Positions 38,993 to 47,305 of a stretch of 64,000 nucleotides of DNA are shown piece after piece (positions within the stretch are counted from its first letter, which is position 1; every line of letters starts with the position of its first letter). This stretch comes from CBDIBC01 sp965276635 (GTDB taxonomy: Bacteria; Actinomycetota; Acidimicrobiia; Acidimicrobiales; Palsa-688), in assembly GCA_965276635.1 (NCBI GenBank), contig CBDIBC010000005.1, positions 1,550,001 through 1,614,000 of the forward strand. Reading direction: 5' to 3'. The notes beneath the pieces were generated by a model. It did not search any database. It was not told where the DNA came from and saw only the letters and a program-made list of their open reading frames with translations. The position numbers were made by a program, and so were the translations under genes.

Positions 38993-39005
38993 GTCTCGTC
39001 CTCCG

Positions 39006-40751
39006 TCAGCGTCGAGGTGGTTCCGGTCGGGCGGGCACGGTGGTCGTGTCCCGCCCCGAGCGCAGGAGCGTGCCGGGCCGGTCCCCGGTGAAGGCGCCGT
39101 CGCGGACGACCTCGCGACCGGCGACGAGCACGTGGGCGATCCCGGTGGAGCCGGTGGTCAGGCGGGTCGCGCCCGCAGGGAGGTCCCTCGCCGTGCGCAG
39201 AGGCGTGGCTCCGACGGCGGCGGGATCGAACACCACCAGGTCGGCATGCGACCCTGCGGCGATGCGGCCGCGGTCAACGAGGCCGTAGAGGTCGGCCGGC
39301 ACCTGGCTGAGGCGGTGGACCATCTCCTCGACGCTGAAGGCCTTGCGGTCCCGGACCAGCTCGGCCAGGCACTGCGTGGGAAAGTCGGCGCCGGACATCA
39401 TGTCGAGGTGGGCGCCCGCGTCCGAGGCCTGGGCCACCACGTCGGGATGGCGGAGCAGGGACAGGCGCGTCTCCCAGATCCACGGATCGTCGGCCTGGTA
39501 CTGCTGGCGCACGAACCCGACGTCCAGGTGGCAGCGGCGCGCCGCCTCGACCATGGCGTCGAAGGGCCGCATCTGCCACTTCGCCGCCAGGTCGGCGACG
39601 CGGCGCCCGATCAGGTGCTGCTGGTCGGGGTCGCCCACCTCGTTCACCCGGTATGACGCCCAGTTCCTGACGACGACGGCCAGCCCGGTCGTGGGCGCGC
39701 CGGCTGCGTCCTCCAGCCGCCGGCGGGTGCCGGGATCCCCCAGGGCATCCATCCGGGCCGGCACGTCGAGGTCGAACAACCACGCCCAGCCAGGGAGGGC
39801 GCGGAACACGTAGCCGCGTAGGAAGTCGTGCTGGAGCTCGAGGTTCTTGGGGTTGAACAGGGCAACGACTCGTCCGCCCCGGGCCCGGGCGACGTCCGCA
39901 GCCCGCAGCTGGCTGCGGAAGAGGTCCGGTGCGGCTCGGTTGACCGTCGGCGTGTTCCAGTTCAGGCAACGGTTGGCGGCGGCGGACATGTCCGCCATGA
40001 GGTCGACGTCGTCGTCGGTGAACCCCCTGAGGAACGAGTCGGGGATGAACTCCAGCGACGTGCCCGGATGCCGGCCGCAGACGGCCGCCAGGGCCACGAA
40101 CTCGTCGCGTGTGGCGAAGTTCGGCGGGGTGGGTCGTCCGTCACCGTCGAGCTGCGTGGCCGGGTTGGCGGTGGAGAACCCAACCCCGCCGGCAGTCAGG
40201 CACTCGCCGAGCAGGTCTGCCATGTCTGCCACCTGCTCCGGTGTGGCCGCGTCCCTGGACGCGGCGGGACCCATGACTGCCCGGCGGAGCGTGGAGTGGC
40301 CGACCATGAAGGCGATGTTGGCGGCGAGGGGCACGTCGTCGACGACGTCGAGGAACTCGGCGAAGGTCGCCCAACCGAACGGCACCCCGGCGGTGATCAC
40401 CTCGGCGGGGATTGATTCCACGTTCGCCAGCAGCCCGGTGATGAAGGCTCGGTCCTCGGCGGTGACAGGGGCCAGGGTCAGGCCGCAGTTCCCGGCGACG
40501 ACGGTGGTGATCCCGTGCAGGGGCGACGGGGAGAGGGCGGGGTCGTAGAACAGCTGCGCGTCGTAGTGCGTGTGGAGGTCGATGAAGCCGGGTGCCACCA
40601 CCAGGCCGCGAGCGTCGAGCGTCGGGGACTGGCCGGCGTCGACCTCGCCGACGGCCGCCACCCGGCCGTCAGCGATGCCCACATCGCCCGGGTGCCCCGG
40701 CGCGCCCGAGCCATCGACGACCGTTCCTCCCGTCACCACCAGGTCCAGCAC
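39006..40751 (-). CDS. N-acyl-D-amino-acid deacylase-like amidohydrolase
   Basis: 581 aa from GTG 40751 (VLDLVVTGGTVVDGSGAPGH); an ATG nine codons earlier is possible. PGFIDLHTHYDAQLFYDPAL contains the metal-binding HTH, HGITTVVAGNCGLTLAPV is the D-aminoacylase signature, and the C-terminus has GRIAAGSHADLVVFDPAAVG, the composite-domain closing segment. Zinc-dependent family cleaving N-acyl-D-amino acids, also N-carbamoyl or cyclic amides. In this cluster with HyuAB it may open or trim an amide. 126 bp separate it from the next upstream gene, so an internal promoter is possible. Confidence 0.88.
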   Translation of the reverse strand: MLDLVVTGGTVVDGSGAPGHPGDVGIADGRVAAVGEVDAGQSPTLDARGLVVAPGFIDLHTHYDAQLFYDPALSPSPLHGITTVVAGNCGLTLAPVTAEDRAFITGLLANVESIPAEVITAGVPFGWATFAEFLDVVDDVPLAANIAFMVGHSTLRRAVMGPAASRDAATPEQVADMADLLGECLTAGGVGFSTANPATQLDGDGRPTPPNFATRDEFVALAAVCGRHPGTSLEFIPDSFLRGFTDDDVDLMADMSAAANRCLNWNTPTVNRAAPDLFRSQLRAADVARARGGRVVALFNPKNLELQHDFLRGYVFRALPGWAWLFDLDVPARMDALGDPGTRRRLEDAAGAPTTGLAVVVRNWASYRVNEVGDPDQQHLIGRRVADLAAKWQMRPFDAMVEAARRCHLDVGFVRQQYQADDPWIWETRLSLLRHPDVVAQASDAGAHLDMMSGADFPTQCLAELVRDRKAFSVEEMVHRLSQVPADLYGLVDRGRIAAGSHADLVVFDPAAVGATPLRTARDLPAGATRLTTGSTGIAHVLVAGREVVRDGAFTGDRPGTLLRSGRDTTTVPARPEPPRR

Positions 40752-40877
40752 GGCAACTCCCCTGACGCCACGATCCATGGCAGCGCGCGTTCGAGAACCT
40801 CTGTGCTCGTAGACTATGCCATCACATTCCCGGCCATCCGTGTGGTGTGGCCCTGCCCGCGGCGCCGGTGGGGCTCC

Positions 40878-41630
40878 TCAGCCCATGACGCTGCCGCCGT
40901 TGACGTGGAGGGTCTGGCCGGTCACGTGGGCGGCGGCCGAGCTGCAGAGGTAGCAGACGGCCGCGGCGATGTCGTCGGGCGACAGGACGGAGTGCATGGG
41001 GTTGGCGATCGCCGACGAGGTGGCCATCTCGGTCATCTGGGCGTCGGTCGGCCACACCCGGCGGGTCATCGGCGTGTCTACGATCCCCGGAGCGACCACG
41101 TTCGCCGTCACCCCTGCGGCGGCGCTGTCGTAGGCCACGGCCTTGGTGAAGCCGATCAGGCCGGCCTTGGACGCCGAGTACGCGGCGGTACCGGGCCCGG
41201 CCCGCACTGCAGAGGAAGACGAGATGGACACCACCCGACCCCACCGCCGATCGATCATGCCGCCCAGGACCCGTCGGGTCAGCAGGAACGGCCCCGTCAG
41301 GTTGGTGGCCAGCACCTGGTGCCACATGGTCTCCTCCATCTCGTGCACCGGAGCGGCCGCGGACACCCCGGCAGCGTGGACCACGATGTCGGCGGGCCCC
41401 ACGCCGACCTCGAGGCGCCGCGTGGCCGCGTCGACCGCGACCTCGTCGCCGACGTCCACCAGCACGGACATCGCCGGCAGATCGGCGGCTGGGTCCTGGA
41501 TGTCGAGCACGGCCACCGTTGCTCCCTCGGCCGCCAGATGGCGGACGACGGCGGAGCCGATCCCGCCCGCCCCACCAGTCACCCAGGCCACCCGCCCCGT
41601 CAGCTCGCCCCGGCGGTCGGTGATGCTCAC
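40878..41630 (-). CDS. Short-chain dehydrogenase/reductase (SDR)
   Basis: 250 aa from GTG overlapping the Rieske gene stop. Rossmann motif TGGAGGIGSAV (residues about 20-30), NAG equivalent HAAGVS, catalytic Ser in VVSISSSSAV, YxxxK as YSASKAGLIG, and a C-terminal GQTLHVNGGSVMG typical of FabG-like classical SDRs. Asp at the end of beta-2 (VLDIQDP) predicts NAD(H). Likely oxidises an alcohol intermediate of the pathway. Confidence 0.9.
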   Translation of the reverse strand: MSITDRRGELTGRVAWVTGGAGGIGSAVVRHLAAEGATVAVLDIQDPAADLPAMSVLVDVGDEVAVDAATRRLEVGVGPADIVVHAAGVSAAAPVHEMEETMWHQVLATNLTGPFLLTRRVLGGMIDRRWGRVVSISSSSAVRAGPGTAAYSASKAGLIGFTKAVAYDSAAAGVTANVVAPGIVDTPMTRRVWPTDAQMTEMATSSAIANPMHSVLSPDDIAAAVCYLCSSAAAHVTGQTLHVNGGSVMG

Positions 41631-43027
41631 CCGAACAGATACCGGTCGATGGCCCGGTGGTAGTTCACGATGGTCATCTCCTGGGCGGTGTTCAGCCGGT
41701 GCCCGTCGAAGCGGCGCGAGTGCAGACCGGCCGTCACCTCCGACATGTTGGTGAAGTCCTGGGTGAGCACCTGGCCGACGTCGCCGTCGCGCCAGTCGTC
41801 GAAATGCTGGGGGAGGGCGGTGGGCAGGCCGCCGGCAGGAGGGAGCTCCAGACCCTGGACGTCGAAGATGCACGAGTCCGGGTCCGTGCCGTTCGGGCGG
41901 GACCGATAGGTCAGGCAGCAGGCCATGTCGATCAAGAACACGGTGTTCGGGAAGACATGCCAGTCATACATGGCCGCCTTCAGCTGGTCGGCCGTCACCT
42001 GCGGGTAGTCGATACCGGCGGCACGTGCGTGCTTGGCCCGCAGCTGCTGGTACAGCGCGTTGCCCCCGGGGCCGTCCGCCCCGGGCGTCGTGCGCAGCTC
42101 GGTCGCCGCCGCCAGGTCGGTCTTCAGGTAGAGGGCCCGCAGCTCTCGCAGGTTGTAGGTGACGTTGGTGAGGACGGCGTCGGGGTCGATCCCGTAGGCC
42201 GGGCGGATCATGCTGGCGTCGCCGTCAGGGCCGTAGCGGAAGTTGTCGGCATGGCGGGAGTGCAGGCGGAACAGCTCGTTGAACGTCGACCCGTACGCGG
42301 TCGACTCGGCGATGGTGGGCGGCGTGTCGTGCTTGTCGGGGCGCAAGAGCTGTGGGTGGGTGCCGGGGACGTGCCAGCTCTCGATGAAGGCGTCGAGGGC
42401 CGTCTTCCAGTTGGCCGGCAGGATCACCGTCTTGTACCAGGCGATCCGCATGTCCTCCAGCTTGAAGCCGGCGAGGCGGTGGGGGATGGGTTCGAGGTAG
42501 CCCGCCAGGTCCTCGGCATCGGGGTCCATGGTGACGAAGACCCACCCACCCCAGGTGCCCACCCGGCAGGCCGGGAGGCACAGATCGGCGTCCGGGCGGA
42601 CCTCGAAGTGGTCGGCGTCGGCCTGGTACTTGAGGGTCCCGTCCAGGTTCCAGCGCCAGGCGTGGAAGGGGCAACGGAACTCGCCGATCCGTCCCTGCCC
42701 CTGCACCAGCCGGGTGCCGCGGTGGCGGCAGGCGTTGAAGTAGGCACTGATCCCGTCGCCGCTCCCGGGGCGGGTGTCGTCGCCGGTCCGCACGACCACG
42801 ATGGACTGCCCGCCGATCTCGAAGTCCACGTAGTCCCCGACGCGAGCGACCTCTTCGACTCGGCACGCGTTCAGCCACGCCTTCGGGAACAGGAGCTCGA
42901 TCTCCTGCTCGAGGAACTCCCGATCGATATAGCGGCCCTTGGGGACGAACGACGGCCCCAGCCGCCAACGGGCGGGTACGTCCGGGCCGGTCCCCGTGCT
43001 CGAGTCCGTGGTCAACGCTGCGGTCAT
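41627..43027 (-). CDS. Rieske ring-hydroxylating oxygenase, alpha subunit
   Basis: 466 aa from ATG overlapping the alpha/beta hydrolase stop. The [2Fe-2S] Rieske site is ACRHRGTRLV and CPFHAWRW (C-x-H and C-x2-H). The mononuclear iron facial triad is suggested by DAFIESWHVPGTHPQL (two His) with a downstream Asp. Such oxygenases insert O2 into aromatic, heteroaromatic or steroid rings; KshA and phenylpropionate-type oxygenases are relatives. No beta subunit, ferredoxin or reductase is encoded here, so electron donors must come from elsewhere. Confidence 0.92.
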   Translation of the reverse strand: MTAALTTDSSTGTGPDVPARWRLGPSFVPKGRYIDREFLEQEIELLFPKAWLNACRVEEVARVGDYVDFEIGGQSIVVVRTGDDTRPGSGDGISAYFNACRHRGTRLVQGQGRIGEFRCPFHAWRWNLDGTLKYQADADHFEVRPDADLCLPACRVGTWGGWVFVTMDPDAEDLAGYLEPIPHRLAGFKLEDMRIAWYKTVILPANWKTALDAFIESWHVPGTHPQLLRPDKHDTPPTIAESTAYGSTFNELFRLHSRHADNFRYGPDGDASMIRPAYGIDPDAVLTNVTYNLRELRALYLKTDLAAATELRTTPGADGPGGNALYQQLRAKHARAAGIDYPQVTADQLKAAMYDWHVFPNTVFLIDMACCLTYRSRPNGTDPDSCIFDVQGLELPPAGGLPTALPQHFDDWRDGDVGQVLTQDFTNMSEVTAGLHSRRFDGHRLNTAQEMTIVNYHRAIDRYLFG

Positions 43028-43662
43028 CGCTGAGCGACCTCCTGTCGTGTCCACCATGTCGCGATCTGCTGCCCAACGTCCCGGCCCTGGTCGCCCTGGA
43101 GGCCGCCACCGGCCACGTACCAGGACGCAACGGCGGCGGTGGGCAGCTCTGCCGCGCCGATCTGGCGCTGCAACTCCTCGGCGACAAGGGAGTCGGGGGC
43201 CACCAGGAGCACGGGTGGAGCGGCGGGGTCATTGCGCCCAGCCGGCGGCAGGAACGGCAGATGGGCAGGCGGGGGATCGACGCCCACGGCTGCGCCGACT
43301 CGGTCGGGCGCCACCAGGGCGACGCCGACGGCGACGATGGCGCCCTGGCCCCAACCGATCAGCAGCGGCCGCTCGACGCCGGTGTCGTCCAGGACGTCGC
43401 CGACCTGCACGATGGCCTTGGCGACCGAGAGCGGATCGGTCCCGGCATAGCCGGGCAACAGCCGGTACCAGCACAGGCCGCCGATCTCCATGCCGCTCGG
43501 GTAGTAGGCGTAGTCGCCGTAGGGAGCCACGACCCGGCCGGCGACCCCGGCCCTGCGGGCGACGGCCACGGCGGCGTCGGTGTCGACGACGGCTTCTCGG
43601 TGCAGGACCAGTGTCGCCGGTCTTGATCCGTCGCCGGCGAGGTCGTGGTACGCCAACTTCAT
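43024..43662 (-). CDS. Alpha/beta-hydrolase-like protein
   Basis: 212 aa from ATG 43662, overlapping the flavoprotein stop. LLIGWGQGAIVAVGVALVAP resembles the nucleophile elbow of alpha/beta hydrolases (G-x-S-x-G) but reads GWGQGA, with Gln in place of Ser, so classical serine hydrolase chemistry is doubtful. The preceding ATLVLHREAVV, VVAPYGDYAYYPSG and trailing PPVLLVAPDSLVAEE fit the fold. Possibly a divergent or non-hydrolytic member (haloperoxidase/cofactor-free dioxygenase-like). 4-bp overlaps on both sides place it firmly in the pathway operon. Confidence 0.7.
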   Translation of the reverse strand: MKLAYHDLAGDGSRPATLVLHREAVVDTDAAVAVARRAGVAGRVVAPYGDYAYYPSGMEIGGLCWYRLLPGYAGTDPLSVAKAIVQVGDVLDDTGVERPLLIGWGQGAIVAVGVALVAPDRVGAAVGVDPPPAHLPFLPPAGRNDPAAPPVLLVAPDSLVAEELQRQIGAAELPTAAVASWYVAGGGLQGDQGRDVGQQIATWWTRQEVAQR

Positions 43663-45371
43663 CGACGGCCTCCGGGGACGGCCGACGTCGCCCGGTCGGC
43701 GGCATCGACACCGGCCAGGAACCCGAACACCAGACCGGGACCGATGGTGGACCCGCCGCCCGGATATCCCTCGCCGAAGACGCAATTGACGCAGTTGCCC
43801 GCGCCGTACAGGCCGGGGATGGGTCCGCCGGCGCCGAGGATGCGTCCAACTGCGTCGATGCGCGGGCCACTGTTGGTATCGAAGGTGGTCCCGATCACGG
43901 CGATGGCATGGAGGGCACCGCCGGTGTCGAGGGGATGGAGGAGAGGGTTCGGGTAGTGGTTGTCCGCCGCGGGAGGACCGTGGAAGGCCTCTTCTACCGC
44001 CTTGGTGCCGCGGGCGAAATCCTCGTCGACGCCCCGCTCGGCCATGTGGTTGAACCGATCGAGCGTGCCGGCCAGTGCCGCGGCGAAGCCGGGCGCCAGG
44101 GCCACCGGCCCGATCCCTGCCGGCATGGTCAGGCTGCGCAGGTGTTCGTCGATGGCCCCGGCCAGGGCCGGGATCCCAACACCGGAGACCACGTGGTCGG
44201 CGACCGCTCCCGCTGGTGGGATGGGGTAGCGCCCGCCGAAGATGTCGGCGCACCGCTGGTCGTACACCATGAACATCACCCGGTTCGGGTACTCGTCGCC
44301 GGTGTAGATGTGATGGACACGGCCCCGCGACTGATATTCGCGCTTCTCGCCGACGCCGCGCACGCCGAAGCGGTTCACCAGGACCATAGAGTCGCCGGGG
44401 ATGGCCCATACGTCGAGGACGGAGTTGGCGTAGTCGTCCGCCGCCTCCAGCACCTGCTGGTTCCACCAGCCGTTGTGCATGCCGCCGAACACGGCCCCCG
44501 CTCGGGTCCCCATGCGTACCAGGTCGCCGACGTTCGACGCCGTGCCCGATCCGCCGAGGATCGGTCCCCGCAGGAACCGCTCGCGCAGCTCGGCGTCGTG
44601 GGTGAAGCCGCCGGTGCCGAACACGACGCCGCCGCGCGCCCGGATCTCCCGGCAGGCCTGGCCGTCGTCCACGACCACGCCGATCACGTGGCCGTCGTCC
44701 ATCAACAGCTCGACCACCCGGTGGCCGAGCCGGATGGGGGTGTCGTGCTCGGCCGCGTAGGCGGTCAGCTGACGGATCAGCTCGCCGCCGTTCCCGCGCC
44801 CGCCGTCGGGAGTGATGGCCTGGATGCCGCGCCCGCGCACCGCCTTGTTCTCGGGGAACTCGTAGTAGTCGGGAAACGGCTGGCCATCCCAGGCCAGCCA
44901 TGGCGCATCCATCCGCACGGCACCGAGCGCACCCAGGCGGCGCACCACCTCGGCACCTCGGTCGTAGTACGTCGCCAGCATCCCGTAGTTCTCGGGCAGC
45001 AGGCCCAGGTAGGGAGCATCGGGATCGTACGCACCCGGGTACGACACCCGGGCCATGTAGGCCAAGGCCTCATCTCGGGGGTCGGCGATGCCCGCGGCAC
45101 GCATCAGCGCGTTGTCGTAGATGTGGATCACCCCGCCGGAGCAGGCCGTGGTGCCCCCGTGTACCGGCGCCGCCTCGCAGACGGCGACGCGGGCCCCGGA
45201 ACCGAGGGCACCGGCGGCCGCGCACATCCCGGCGGCGCCGCTACCGACGACGACCACATCGACCGCCTCGGGCTCTCCGTCGGACGCGGGGGATCGGCCG
45301 GCCCCGGGCCGGTGCGGGAGTTGCGCCATGGTGGCGACCCGTTCGCCCAGCGTCGGGCGTGTTCCGCTCAC
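43659..45371 (-). CDS. FAD-dependent oxidoreductase (fumarate reductase/KstD-like)
   Basis: 570 aa from GTG overlapping the FAH gene stop. N-terminal dinucleotide-binding VDVVVVGSGAAGMCAAAGAL, then HGGTTACSGGVIHIYDN, TPDGGRGNGGELIRQLTAYA, RGGVVFGTGGFTHDAELRER and the C-terminal FAD motif PIPGLYGAGNCVNCVFGEGY with GGGSTIGPGLVFGFLAG. This is the family of 3-ketosteroid delta1-dehydrogenases, fumarate reductases and similar enzymes that desaturate next to a carbonyl. The C-C pair in NCVNCV is unusual in that loop. Likely introduces a double bond into a cyclic ketone/acid intermediate. Confidence 0.9.
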   Translation of the reverse strand: MSGTRPTLGERVATMAQLPHRPGAGRSPASDGEPEAVDVVVVGSGAAGMCAAAGALGSGARVAVCEAAPVHGGTTACSGGVIHIYDNALMRAAGIADPRDEALAYMARVSYPGAYDPDAPYLGLLPENYGMLATYYDRGAEVVRRLGALGAVRMDAPWLAWDGQPFPDYYEFPENKAVRGRGIQAITPDGGRGNGGELIRQLTAYAAEHDTPIRLGHRVVELLMDDGHVIGVVVDDGQACREIRARGGVVFGTGGFTHDAELRERFLRGPILGGSGTASNVGDLVRMGTRAGAVFGGMHNGWWNQQVLEAADDYANSVLDVWAIPGDSMVLVNRFGVRGVGEKREYQSRGRVHHIYTGDEYPNRVMFMVYDQRCADIFGGRYPIPPAGAVADHVVSGVGIPALAGAIDEHLRSLTMPAGIGPVALAPGFAAALAGTLDRFNHMAERGVDEDFARGTKAVEEAFHGPPAADNHYPNPLLHPLDTGGALHAIAVIGTTFDTNSGPRIDAVGRILGAGGPIPGLYGAGNCVNCVFGEGYPGGGSTIGPGLVFGFLAGVDAADRATSAVPGGRR

Positions 45372-46027
45372 GCCGCACCCGCCGATGCCGGCGCGTCGGC
45401 TGTTTCCGCCACCATCCGGTTGGTCAGGACGCCGACGCCCTCGACCTCCACCTCCACCTCGTCACCGACGGTCACTGGCGGCGGCGGGGGCGGGGTGCCC
45501 AGGGTGATCACATCGCCCGGCTCGAGGGTGAAGAACTGCGACAGATAGGAGATCAGCTCGGCCGGCAGGTACCGGTAGTGGCGGGTGTTCCCCGTCTGGA
45601 CGGCGACGCCATTGATGCGGCCGGTGATGGCCAGACCGTCGCGGATGGCAGCTTCCTCCACGGCGACGACGGCGGGCCCCAGAGCCCCGAACCCGTCGAT
45701 CCCCTTGGCCAGGTAGAAGTGGGGGAAATGCTGCGGGGCGGTGACGTCGTTGCAGCAGGTGTACCCGGCGATGGCCTCCCGGGACTCGTCGAGGTCGCCG
45801 TGGCGCACCCGGGCGCCGACAACGACAGCCATCTCTGCTTCCATCACCACGGAGGTGACCGTCGCCGGGATGGCGATGGACTCGCCGTCTTGCGCCACCG
45901 GGGTGGCGAGCTTCGGGCAGAACATGGGATCGGGACGCGGGTCGGGGCGCTCCTCTCCCGCCGGGAAGAAACCCCCCAGCACGGCGAACATCCGCCGCGG
46001 CTGGACCAGCGATTCCACCGCGCTCAT
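45368..46027 (-). CDS. Fumarylacetoacetate hydrolase (FAH)-family protein
   Basis: 219 aa from ATG overlapping the amidohydrolase stop. PMFCPKLATPVAQDGESIAI, VVMEAEMAVVVGARVRHGDL (Glu-x-Glu metal ligands), YTCCNDVTAPQHFPHFYLAK and PGDVITLGTPPPPPPVTVGD are FAH-family segments: Mg-dependent hydrolases, hydratases or decarboxylases of ring-fission products (MhpD, HpcE/G, FAH). The usual GTP-x-GVG loop is replaced by a proline run. Strong sign that the cluster ends in ring fission of a dicarbonyl. Confidence 0.87.
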   Translation of the reverse strand: MSAVESLVQPRRMFAVLGGFFPAGEERPDPRPDPMFCPKLATPVAQDGESIAIPATVTSVVMEAEMAVVVGARVRHGDLDESREAIAGYTCCNDVTAPQHFPHFYLAKGIDGFGALGPAVVAVEEAAIRDGLAITGRINGVAVQTGNTRHYRYLPAELISYLSQFFTLEPGDVITLGTPPPPPPVTVGDEVEVEVEGVGVLTNRMVAETADAPASAGAA

Positions 46028-47214
46028 CGGCCGCTGCGGACGGCCTCGCCGGCTGGCCCGGTCGTCGGGGCGGTCGGAAGATCTATCCCATACAGCCGCG
46101 CCGAGTTCGTCCACAGGATCTTGTCTCGTACCTCGTCAGTGGCCGCGGCCAGACCGGAAGCCACCGTCTCGGCGATGTTGCCGTACAGGCACGCCGTGTG
46201 CGGGAAGTCCGTCTCGAACAGGATGTTGTCCACCGGGAGCTCATCGAGCAGGCGTCGCGGCGCCACCTGCTCGAACCAATAGGTGACGTACACCTGGCGG
46301 GCGAACAGCTCCGAGGGAAGGAGCTCGTCCGTGCGTCGTCGCCCGGGCCGGAATGCGCCCAGATAGCTGTAGTCCGCGGCTTCCAACATGAACGGCACCC
46401 ACCCGATGCCACTCTCGACGGACACGAACCGCAGCTCGGGGAACCGGGGCAGCACATCGGAGAGGATCAGGTCAGCACACTGGATCCCGTTCTTCATGAA
46501 CAGGTTGACCGCGGCGTGGGCCGTGGCGCCGGGATGGCTCTGGGCCACCAGCCGGTCGGCCATCTCCGTCGACTCGCCCTCGCCGCCCCCGATGTGGAAG
46601 TGGATGGGCAGCCCGGCCGCCTGGGCCGCCGCCCAGAGCCGGTCCCAGTGCCGATCGGCGAGGAAGGGGAGGGAGAACCGCTGGGGCTCGCCCGTGAAGA
46701 GGATGCCACGGAACCCGAGGCTGGCACATCGCTCGATCTCGGCGATCGAGGCATCGATGTCCCAGAATGGCAGCGACATGATGGAGATGAACCGGCGGGG
46801 GTCGACCGACGTCCAGTCGACCAGGAAGTCGTTGTACCCCCGAACGGCCCACAGCTTGGCCTGGTCGTCGTCGATGGCCAGGAACTGCTGGCTGCCGAAG
46901 CCGCCGATGTTCGGGTAGAGCGCCGACGCCCAGATGCCGTTCTCGTCCATGTACTTCAGGCGGGCGGAGGCGTCATGAGAGGCGGGATGGCACGCATCCA
47001 GCGTGGGCGGATAGGCAGGCGGCCAGTCCGGCCACCCCGCTGGTGCGGTCACCCCCACCCGGTAGATCTGGCGGTCGCCGAGGACCCAGACGTCGGTGCC
47101 ATCCGCCCGGATCATCCGAGGCATCTGGTCGGCGTAGCGGGCCGGCACCCGGGCCGCCCACACGTCGGCCGGCTCGGTGATGTGCGTGTCCGCATCGATG
47201 ATGTACGTCGGCAT
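46024..47214 (-). CDS. ACMSD-type amidohydrolase (second of two)
   Basis: 396 aa from ATG 47214. IIDADTHITEPADVW is the D-x-H metal site, LPIHFHIGGGEGES the central His, PRFPELRFVSVESGIGWVPF and VDNILFETDFPHTACLYGNI the late Asp. Same amidohydrolase_2 family as 37811-38992 but clearly a distinct paralogue; both resemble actinobacterial enzymes near steroid or aromatic degradation loci. First gene of the tightly coupled part of the cluster (six genes with 4-bp overlaps follow). Confidence 0.88.
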   Translation of the reverse strand: MPTYIIDADTHITEPADVWAARVPARYADQMPRMIRADGTDVWVLGDRQIYRVGVTAPAGWPDWPPAYPPTLDACHPASHDASARLKYMDENGIWASALYPNIGGFGSQQFLAIDDDQAKLWAVRGYNDFLVDWTSVDPRRFISIMSLPFWDIDASIAEIERCASLGFRGILFTGEPQRFSLPFLADRHWDRLWAAAQAAGLPIHFHIGGGEGESTEMADRLVAQSHPGATAHAAVNLFMKNGIQCADLILSDVLPRFPELRFVSVESGIGWVPFMLEAADYSYLGAFRPGRRRTDELLPSELFARQVYVTYWFEQVAPRRLLDELPVDNILFETDFPHTACLYGNIAETVASGLAAATDEVRDKILWTNSARLYGIDLPTAPTTGPAGEAVRSGR

Positions 47215-47305
47215 GTTCAAAGCCGAAAACCCCCGTGCTCGAAACCTGAGACCCACCCTACCGCTGGCCGGCGCCGCACCATCCAGGCACCCAACGGACC
47301 GGTCG

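Noticed and set aside
42939..45548. 869-codon plus frame opposite the Rieske/hydrolase/flavoprotein genes
   Set aside because: Low-complexity Arg/Gly/Val shadow of GC-rich codons; three well-supported enzymes occupy the minus strand.
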